Shown here in pieces: positions 56,287 through 64,000 of a stretch of 64,000 bases of DNA. Both the position numbers and the translations under genes were made by a program. Every line of letters begins with the position of its first letter. Within the stretch, counting starts at the first letter, position 1. Source of the stretch: Cryptomeria japonica (Eukaryota > Streptophyta > Pinopsida > Cupressales > Cupressaceae); NCBI RefSeq assembly GCF_030272615.1, contig NC_081406.1, positions 247,063,218 through 247,127,217 of the forward strand. The letters are read 5' to 3'. The notes beneath the pieces are model-generated. The model saw only the letters and a list, made by a program, of their open reading frames with translations, made no database searches and was not told the DNA's origin.

Positions 56287-59200
56287 CTAAGTTTTCTGCA
56301 TCGTGCTGGAAAACAAGAAAACATTTTCCATATGTGCCTTGGAAAATGATTCCACAAAGAAATACTCATGCAATCTGCCCTTCAGGAAGTCAACTGTTAA
56401 TTCATTTTCAGTCAATCTTCTAGCAAATAATGCCTCAACTGCATTGAGGACTTCTCCTTGTATTTTCTTGACTGAGTCCCTCAAAGATGTAGACTCCCTG
56501 CTGAATCTTTCAAAAGACTCCTTTCCAATGCAGACGGCATAAAATCACCATGGGAAGTCATAAACTTCACTTTCCTCGACAACCTTCCCATTAATCAATG
56601 TCTGCCTGGGAATTTTCATTAATGCTCTAAGTCGCAGAATAGTCAGGCCCTGGTAAATATGCACATCCTCCTATGAATTATCTATCGTTTTCAGCTTGTT
56701 CAAGGTAGCCTAAATCCTCTATTGGATTTGAGCCAAGTCTTCGATAAATTTCCCAACTGAGGCGAAGACATCTTCCACCCAGTCCTTAGGGCATTGAGCT
56801 CTTTTCCTTCTTCAGCGCCATCAATAGATTCTTTAGGAAGAGAGAAGGGAACCACAAAGAATGGATCTTCCTCCTTGAGTGGAAGTTTAAAACTCCGCAC
56901 ATATTCACACAAGGCTCTATTTTCACTTTTAAGCCTCTTATTCTTTTCTTTATCTTTTTCATTTGCTCCTTCATTGCTAAGGAAGATTCATCAAAATCTT
57001 CCACCACCTGTGTTGCGGAAGCTTCCCCTAAAATGACTTCTCTGATCACATTTTCATTAGGTGTGATCTCACTTCTATCTTTATCAACTCTAGGCTTAGC
57101 CAAATGCAATGTTCTAGATCCTAACTCGTCCCTTGTAATCTTTGAGAACTTCTTGGCCGCCTTCTTTTCTGTCGGTCTGCCCATTCTACTAAGAAATTTC
57201 TCCAACTCCTATGTTGGATCCATTTCTTCTTCCGGCTTTCTCCTCATTCTTTCCCTCAACCTATCTGGAGTGATTGTTGGTTGATCCTAAACTTCCATGG
57301 GCACTTGCTCTTGCGAAACTTCCTCCAAGTCTTTCAGAATTGTCTCTATGAAACCATCTTGCTCCTACTGCTTTGGCTTGGGAGGAAGTTCTTGCCTTTG
57401 ACGTCTTCCAGAATTGTCTCTATGAAACCATCTTGCTCCTATTGCTCTGGATTGGGAGGAAGTTCTTGCCTTTGATTCTTTTGTTGAACAGGTCTATGAG
57501 AAGCATTGATGTTGAGCATGTCCTGCACTTGGCCATTATTAAGAACATCATCTTGAGGCTGACTCCTTGAAACTTCTTGTGCAAACATCTCAACTTCATG
57601 CACATTGGACAAACTAGATGGCAATTGTGCTTCCTCAACCCTTGGCCTTTTCTGCCAAGGCTCTTCCAGCTGGACTTCTTTTTTCTTCCTCGTTCATGCC
57701 TTCTTAGGAACATTCTTCTCTTTACTTTGCTCACCTCCCTCCTGTGGGATTTCTCCTTCTTCAACTGGGCTTGTGATGACCCCTTCGTGGCTTCACTATG
57801 GGAATCCAAGTTTCCCATCAATTGGTAACTCAAGCGAACATTTCCTATCTTCAGTCTCACGATGTGTTGATCAACCCAGTGCCTGGTGAATTTTAAGACT
57901 AGTCTAGTCAAAACATCCAGATCATCAATTTCTGATTCCAACCAATCTGGAGCCTGAATGGGCCTATCCTTCAAATTTTCAAATTCTGGTTGGACTAGAT
58001 TCCCATCCTCCTTGACTTGATCCAGCACTTGAATTATTTCACAAAGTCTGATCATGTCAAGAGTCAACCTGGAGAACATCCTTTTCCTGATTTCAAGATC
58101 ATCCCTAGCATTCGCCCAGTAGTCCTCCAGGTTGAATTTGTGCTTGAACTTCACTCCAGCAACCATCCTTATTTTGTTGTAGGATTTGGCTGTACGGGAT
58201 GTCAGGTGATTAAATGCCAATTCATCTACAGAATTCTCGACTATCACCAATGTCAGACACATTTCTATATAATCACCTACGACAATAAGAAATTCAGTTG
58301 ACAACTTCTTAATTTTGTCGTAGGCGGTCAATTGTCTGGTGAGCTCCAGCAACACCATTATGTCTATCAGATACCTTGATAGCTTATGCGGTAGAAAAGA
58401 GAATCCTTTAACCCGGATATAGGTAAACTTTGGAAATCAAATATACCAAGCTCCGTACTTCTGTATCAACACCCTGGCTGCCGATGACAACCTTGTATGG
58501 GGTTCACCTTGTAATAATCTTGTTAAATGCATGGTGAAAGTGTCGCTGACTACTTGAAAGACGTAGTGTTATACAGTTGTAACTATGGATAGCATTCATG
58601 AACCTTCAATTGACTTGGTCCACATCCCATGGGTCCCTTTCCTGGGAAGCCATCAAATTTTCTCATTCTTGCCAATGAATAGATAACATATGAACTCATG
58701 TAAAAAGATTGGGTACGCTTCTCCTTCAAATTCCTTAGTTGCTCATGCACATGGTGGCTGATCAATCTTTCGCAATCTACTATCCCGTTGCCTTCCATCA
58801 CTTCACTAATGAAGAAAAACATCCATGTTTCGAACATGAAGGCATGTGGACTTCCCATAATCCTACTTAACATCATCACGAGATTAGCATATTCTTGCTT
58901 GAGGTCAAAACTGGTGACTTGTTTGGGCATCTTGGAAATATGTGGCCTTGACTTCTACATCCAGACTTTGTTGATTATTTCAGCACATCTTTCCACGCCA
59001 ACATCATATATCATCGCAGCTCTGTCCTTGGTTCTGTAAGTCATGGATTGGAATGCTAGAATCTTGAACGTCTCTCCAATTGCATTGACTGTTAGGTTAG
59101 CCAAAAGTTTGCCATCTAATGTCAAAATTGCTCTTCTTTCAAAATTATAATGCTTTGTGCACTCCAAAATCAGCTCTGGGCATTGAATGGCTGGAGGGAA

Positions 59201-59436
59201 GCCAATAGCTAAAACAATTCCGCTCCTAACAAATTTGATGGTAAGGGCTGACAAAGTGCATCCCACAATTCCAAATATTCAGTTCCACAATGCTCCCAGC
59301 TGGAAAGTACCTAAGTTGGTGTCGTTGATTTCCTTCCACTGAAAAATAACCTTGGACTCTGGAAGGAATCCTTTCATCTCGTTCTTAATCTGTGCCTGCC
59401 AAGAAGTAGCCACAGCCTTGCTGGATTTTGCTATTC
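56287..59436 (-). pseudogene. Long decayed ORF of unknown function inside copy C, homologous to the copy A ORF
   Basis: Coding text begins after a splice-acceptor-like TTTTGTTTTGTAG (exon would start at 59436). It runs with in-frame stops at 59276, 58955 and about 58438, and a frame change near 58570. Shared with copy A: NDTNLG, SGIV...FPPA, CAEIINK versus CSKIINK, SSYVIYSLAR versus SSYVIYSLER, RLSSAARVLIQKYGAW versus RLSPAAQALIQQYGAW, and VAGVKFKHKFNLEDYW versus VAGKKYKHKWQLEDYQ. The 312-codon piece (57420-58358) ends in a Lys/Arg-rich segment; 56287-57205 gives an acidic linker and a helical C-terminus. The two proteins are clearly homologous but well diverged. No domain recognised. Confidence 0.65.
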
Positions 59437-60309
59437 CTACAAAACAAAATAAATTGATGAAGAAGGAATCCCTGCATGTCAATTCCTAATTTGGAATAAA
59501 ATAGAACCTCCACGAACAAGAACTTCTTAGAAATAAATTCTTCGCTTCTAACTTTTCTCCACCTCTCTCTAACTTCAAATTTCTCCAAAAACCTGCATGA
59601 GAAATGAATTCCAATCCTTCGTTTAAATAGAATTTCCTTACCAAACTGCTAAGTTGGTGAGAGATTAAAATTGGCAACTGCATTTAGAATGTGTCATGTT
59701 TCCCTTGACAACTCGCCATGCAAACAGGTACCATCGTTAAGGTTGAGTTTGAAAATGGAAATTTTCATAATTTCTTAAGTTATGTGTCATAAATGCAAAA
59801 TATTCCCTTTGCATGTTGCCAACTCACTAATTGTGAAAATCTTTCCATTCTAGATTTAAAAAGGATAATTCGAAAAAATTTCCTGTCCTGAAAGAATTTT
59901 GTCGTTTTTTCCTCTTGGAAAGAAATCTTGTTCATCTGGATTTCTGGAGAGAGAAAATTCCCAAGGAGATAATTTTTCATCTCGAAAGAATTTTTTTGTG
60001 TTTTTGAATTCATCTTGTTCGGAGGGAGATTTCTAATCAATCAATCACTTTTCCTATTTTTTAGGATTTTTTTTTTCATTCAAAGCTCTGAAAGGCTCTG
60101 GAATTCAAGAGTAGCCAAATTTTTTGTGTGCCTTGGAATTTCTTCATCTTTAGCAAATTTTCTTCTTCTTTGGCGAATTTCTTCCTCCTAAGAAAGGAAT
60201 TTTGAATTTCTACCTTGTCTTGAATTCTCTCCCTTTGCCTGGAATTCTATTTTCAATTTTATCCTTGGGAAGAAATTTTTAAAACTTCGGAATTTTCATC
60301 CTCTATCTT

Positions 60310-61170
60310 GTTTTGGCGCCCTATCTCCAATTTGGGCATGGATTTCATGCCTTGCAAGAATTTAGCCTTGGATGAAATTTTCCTTCTCTGCCTTAATTTA
60401 GCGCACAATTTCCATGCATGGGCGGAATTTTGATGCTTTGGATATTTGCCTTTGGAATTGAATTCCTTCACCCCTTGATTTGGCGCCATAATTCCAACTT
60501 GGGTGCTAGAACCATGTCCTGCAAGAATTTGCGTTTGGGAGATAAATTCCTCCAAAACCCTTGTCTAGCACTCCCTTCCTTGACCTGGGCGCTAAAACCA
60601 CTAGAAGTAGGATTTTATAATTTTCTTTGCTTTTCCTCCTTGACCCTCATTTGGTGCTCTTCCTCAAGTTTGGGCGCAAACTTCATGATGTGGAGGATTT
60701 TATCATTTTCTTTGCTTTTCCTCCATGGGGTCACTTTGGCACCCAACTCCTTTCCTTAAGGTGGAATTTCCCTTAGGTGAAGGAATTTTATGCCTTGGAA
60801 GAAATTCCTCCATACCCTTATTTGGCACCCTCTACCTAGGCACTAAAACTACCTCATGCAAGAATTTCTACCTTGAGGAAATTCTCCTAAGCCTCAATTT
60901 GGTGTTGTCTCCTTACTTGGGCGAACTTTATGCTTTGGAGGAATGAATGCTTTGGAGGGAAAATCCTCCTTGACCTTTGTTTAGCGCTATCCATCCAACC
61001 TTGGGTGCTAAAACCACCCCATGCAGGAACCCTTTGCCTTAGGAAACATTCCTCCACACCCCTCATCTAGCGCTCTATCCCAAACTTGGGCGCTGAAAAC
61101 ACATTCTACAGGAATTTGGCCTTTGGAGGAAAATTCCTCCACAAGGCCATTTTGGCTCTCCATACCTGGA
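60310..61170. repeat. Array of about 85-bp period in copy C with TTGGGCGC hairpin arms
   Basis: The word TTGGGCGC or a variant (TTGGGTGC, CCTGGGCGC) has its GGG at 60334, 60420, 60500, 60587, 60672, 60838, 60919, 61003 and 61088. Most steps are 80-87 bp. Each is preceded by a complementary GGCGCC, AGCGC or CCAA arm; for example AGCGC (61069-61073) pairs with GCGCT (61090-61094). Confidence 0.75.
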
Positions 61171-61529
61171 TTTGGCAAATTTTTCATGGGATGGAGGAAT
61201 TTTTTACTAGGAGAAAAAATCCTCCACAACCCTAATTTGGGGCCCATTCTTCTTTTGGAATCCATTTTTGCCAAGGTAAAGGATTTTTCTTTATTTTCTT
61301 CCCTGACTTAGCCATTTTTTTACCTTTCCAAGGAATGAAATTTTTGGATTTTGAAGTGGATTCCTTTGCCTTAGGAAATTTTTCATGTTTTTTCTACTTC
61401 AGGAAAGAAATCCACACTCAACCATTTTTCTAACCACTTGTTTGCTTTTTCAACTTTCCGAATTTTGATAAAGATTTTCAGGAATGCTCTGCCTTCTATG
61501 TTGTGACAACTGCCTAAGGTGGACCTACC

Positions 61530-61725
61530 AAAAATAGACTTACTAAAAATAGTAAGTATTTCAAAACATCATATCTGCGCAAACCAAGACAAGGTGACAC
61601 TTACTAAAAATTGAATCTTACTAAAAAATAGAAACTGCTAAAAATAATATGTTTGATTTTTGGCCAAATAAAGACAATCGAGATGCAGTGAAACTTACTA
61701 AAAATAGTAAGTGCTCAAAATTCGC
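61530..61725. repeat. ACTTACTAAAAATAGTAAGT hairpin cluster in copy C
   Basis: The 20-base inverted repeat occurs at about 61540 and about 61690, with half-copies (ACTTACTAAAAATTG, TTACTAAAAAATAG) in between. Copy D has the same words in inverted orientation at about 63000-63035. Confidence 0.75.
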
Positions 61726-62015
61726 TCAAATTTCATTGGTAGCTTCCTTGAGGGCCTTTGACTTCATTGCAACATTCAGATTTTCCAAAACCCCAAGGAA
61801 AAGACCTTAAACCTAAGTCTGAAGGGCAAAACCCTAAAATAGACCAAACAAGTTCCAGACTTCCAAATTCGCTCAAACAATTTGCAGACCAAGGAGATCG
61901 AAGGTATTGCTACGAAAAGGCCCAAAGAACTGAAACCAAAAGACTGAGAGGACCGAAAAAAGTACAGGGTCCCCATTTCAAATGGGGTGATGTGTGATTA
62001 GGTCACAACAGTGCA

Positions 62016-62117
62016 ACATTAAGAGCCTTGAGTGTTCATCACATCAACTGGAAGTGTCGCAAGTCGTCAAAAGTCGAACGTCGGGCCCTTTACAATGAGA
62101 GATGAGTCAAGAACCTA
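62016..62117. other. Spacer between copy C and the tandem array
   Basis: Short unique-looking sequence with GTCG words; no feature recognised. Confidence 0.4.
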
Positions 62118-62587
62118 GGGTTCTAGGATTTCGAGGTCATGAAGGAAAAGGCTTGAAATTTGAGGGTTCTAGGATTCCAAGGTTGTGAAGGAAAGGCTTG
62201 GAACCTAGGGTATCTGAGATTTCGAGGTCGTGAAGGAAAAGGCTTGGAACCTAGGGTTTTCGGGATTTCGAGGTCATGAAGGAAAAGGCTCGAAACCTGG
62301 GGGTTTCGGGATTTCAAGGTCATTAAGGAAAAGGCTTGGAACTCAAGGGTTCCGAGATTCCAAAGTTATGAAGGAAAAGCTTGGAACCTGGGGGGTTTGA
62401 GATTTCGGGGTCATGAAGTAAAAGCTTGGAACTTGGAAAAGGCTTGGAACCTAGGGGTTCCAAGATTTCGAGGTCATGAAGGAAAAGGCTTGGAACCTAG
62501 GGGTTACGGGATTCTAAGGTCATGAAAGAAAGGCTTCGAACCTGGGGGTTCCGAGATTCCGAGGTCATGAAGGGAAGGCTTGGAACC
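62118..62587. repeat. Minisatellite-like tandem array, unit about 46 bp, about ten copies
   Basis: The unit is roughly GGTTCCGAGATTTCGAGGTC then ATGAAGGAAAAGGCTTGGAA then CCTAGG, with substitutions and small length changes. One unit near 62440 carries a partial extra copy. It ends exactly where copy D begins. The frames at 62123-62323 (minus), 62497-62730 (minus) and 62522-62776 (plus) are readings of the repeat or of copy D. Confidence 0.9.
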
Positions 62588-64000
62588 TGTTGTGACGTTT
62601 TCACATATCGCCCCATTGCAAATGGAGACCCCCTTCTTTTTAGGCCCTTCCAGTCTTTTGGCTTTTGTTTTTTGGGTCTTTTCGCAACAGTCTTGTCAGT
62701 CTCTTTGCTTTTCAAGTGTTTGGGGGTCATATTGATTAAATCTACTTTTTGTTTGAGCGAATTTGGTGAAGTCTAGGACCTGTTTCATCAATTTTAGGGT
62801 TTCTGCCTTCAGTCCTAGATTTTAGGGGGGTTCTTTTAGGGTTTTGGAAAAACTGAATGCAAAATTGGGATCAGGACCCTTTGAGGAACCTCCCTGTAAA
62901 ATTTGAGCCAAAAAGGAGCAATTTTCTATTTTTAGAAAGTTCCTATTTTTTAGGGATTTTACTGAGTCCCGAAATATCGTCATTTTGCCAAAAATCAAAC
63001 TTACTATTTTTAGTAGTTTCTATTTTTAGTAAGTGTTTTCCTGACCTATTTTGTCCAAACCCTAACATTTTGAAACACTTACTATTTGGGAAAATCTATT
63101 TTTGGCAAGATCTTCACAGGATAACACTGAAAGCTGAACATCTCTGAAGACGCTGAAGACTGAACATTCCTGAAGACCATTTCTAAGTCCGGAAGAGTCA
63201 GAAGGCAGACAAGTTGGATCAAAAAATGGTTCAAGTTTGGAACTCCTATTCCAAAAGAGGAAAGTATGCAAAATCATCCAAGTCCAGAAATTCACATCAA
63301 TCCACCAATGTCATCCTGGGCCAAAAATGGCCTGAAATTTGACCCAAAAATGGCCTGAAATTTGACTAAGTCTGAAAACTTTAAAGATCTTCCAAAATCC
63401 AAAATTTGCATTATGATTCCTATGGACCTGAAACCACTCTCAAACATCCTGACAATATATATGAAATACAACTTAAAGTATATGAAATATCAAAATCCTC
63501 CATGCATGAAGAATTCTGCCCCAAGAAGTGATTGGGCACCAAAATGGAGGAGGCAAGGATAAATGAAAAAATTCCATGAATCCTTCACATAGTGAAAATT
63601 CCGCCCCAGGAAGTGATTGGGCGCCAGAATGGAGGAGGCAAGGGTAAATGAAAAAATTTCATGAATCCTCCACAGGGGTGAAAATCCGCCCAACTATGGA
63701 CTTGGGCGCCAAAATGAGGGTCTCAAGGATTCACAAAAAAATTCCATGAATCCTTCACATAGTGAAAATTCTGCCCCAGGAAGTGATTGGGCACCAGAAT
63801 GGAGGAGGCAAGGATAAATGAAAAAATTTCATGAATTCTCCACAGGGGTGAAAATCCGCCCAAGATGAAGAACAGGCGCCAAAACCAAGGAGGCATGGAG
63901 GATTCACAAAATTCACTGAATCCTCCACCAAGTCAAAATTGCGCCCAAGAAGAAGAAATTCCAAGAAAGTGAAAAAATTGGCTATGTGTCGGAAATTCCT
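62588..64000 (+). mobile_element. LTR-like copy D, 5' part of a giant-LTR family member in plus orientation, runs off right edge
   Basis: It begins TGTTGTGACGTTTTCACA and has the subterminal palindrome as CCCCATTGCAAATGGAG. It then matches the minus strand of copy C in order: TTTGAGCGAATTTGG, TTTTAGGGTTT, GGGTTTTGGAAAA, the ACTTACT/AGTAAGT hairpins and the 85-bp array. The other end and any target duplication (left flank GAACC) lie outside the window. It is inverted relative to copy C, 577 bp away. Confidence 0.82.
63500..64000. repeat. 85-bp tandem array in copy D
   Basis: The motif GCCC starts at 63518, 63603, 63688, 63773, 63858 and 63943: five steps of exactly 85 bp. Each unit has a hairpin such as GCCCCAAGAAGTGATTGGGC, followed by (A/G)CC, a GAGG(A/C) word and an ATTCCATGAATCCT-like segment. 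The array continues past the window edge. Confidence 0.92.

Larger units (their letters stand above)
54929..62015 (-). mobile_element. LTR-like copy C, full-length giant-LTR family member with perfect TSD GTGCA
   Basis: The element proper is 54934-62010 (7,077 bp). On the minus strand it begins TGTTGTGACC and ends CACATCAACA. GTGCA flanks it at 54929-54933 and 62011-62015. It is not interrupted by large nested elements, so it is the best reference for the family. Minus-strand order: terminus with palindrome, AGTAAGT hairpins (61.5-61.7 kb), an 85-bp array (60.3-61.1 kb), a splice-acceptor-like motif and long decayed ORF (59.4-56.3 kb), a TATA box (55729-55736) and a distal segment of about 800 bp. 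There is no internal copy of the terminus, so it is one unit and not an LTR pair. Confidence 0.9.

Noticed and set aside
60259..61311. Open frames on both strands in 60.2-61.3 kb
   Set aside because: They lie in the 85-bp array of copy C and are open on both strands because of repeat composition.
62123..62730. Minus-strand frames rich in SRNPQ and FPSRPRNL
   Set aside because: They are translations of the 46-bp tandem array; periodic residues follow the DNA repeat.

Overview
The window reads as repeat-dense plant nuclear DNA, most likely from a large-genome seed plant such as a gymnosperm. It is AT-rich and holds no intact host gene. It is built almost entirely of decayed and nested transposable elements: LTR retrotransposons with plant-type initiator-Met primer sites, Ty3/gypsy pol, a Ty1/copia-type gag and a hAT transposon. 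One short exon-like fragment resembles a plant ACC oxidase. The gymnosperm assignment is inference; no search was run.

Layout. 1-3 kb: 5' end of a minus-strand LTR element (LTR, primer site, leader, start of gag running off the left edge). 5-8.6 kb: 3' remains of copia-type elements with two polypurine-tract/LTR junctions in a row. 9089-10232: a solo LTR with a perfect CTAAC duplication. 10.2-18.5 kb: mostly anonymous, with two local tandem duplications and the ACC-oxidase-like exon at 18142. 18.6-23.0 kb: LTR, primer site, gypsy gag and a long decayed polyprotein with internal modules. 23052-27112: a hAT element (8-bp duplication GTTTGGGT) whose transposase is reduced to a BED-like start joined to the C-terminal dimerisation region. 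It is split by LTR-like copy B (24301-27004). 27.6-31.8 kb: an LTR and a second solo LTR (30953-31756, duplication CTAAT). 32.2-53.8 kb: a minus-strand Ty3/gypsy element broken inside its integrase by copy A (34207-51805). Copy A is itself broken by a 6.9-kb gag-plus-unknown-ORF retroelement (38785-45727) and by a 3.4-kb insertion (46293-49737). 54934-62010: copy C with a perfect GTGCA duplication. 62118-62587: a tandem array of about 46 bp per unit. 62588-64000: copy D, the start of the same family in inverted orientation.

The most unusual content is the family formed by copies A, B, C and D. Each of A-C begins TGTTGTGA on the minus strand, ends CATCAACA or CATCAACG, and is flanked by a 5-bp target duplication, so each behaves as one LTR-like unit. 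Yet A and C are about 7 kb each and carry a decayed reading frame of roughly 1,000 codons upstream of a TATA box. This is what a giant solo LTR with a protein-coding U3 would look like. The same presumed U3 holds tandem arrays of short hairpins whose period differs between copies: 32 bp in A, 27 bp in B, 85 bp in C and D.

No gene here looks functional. The coding remnants are broken by stops, frameshifts and changed catalytic residues. What can be read is the order of insertion: gypsy element, then copy A, then the nested retroelement; and hAT element, then copy B.
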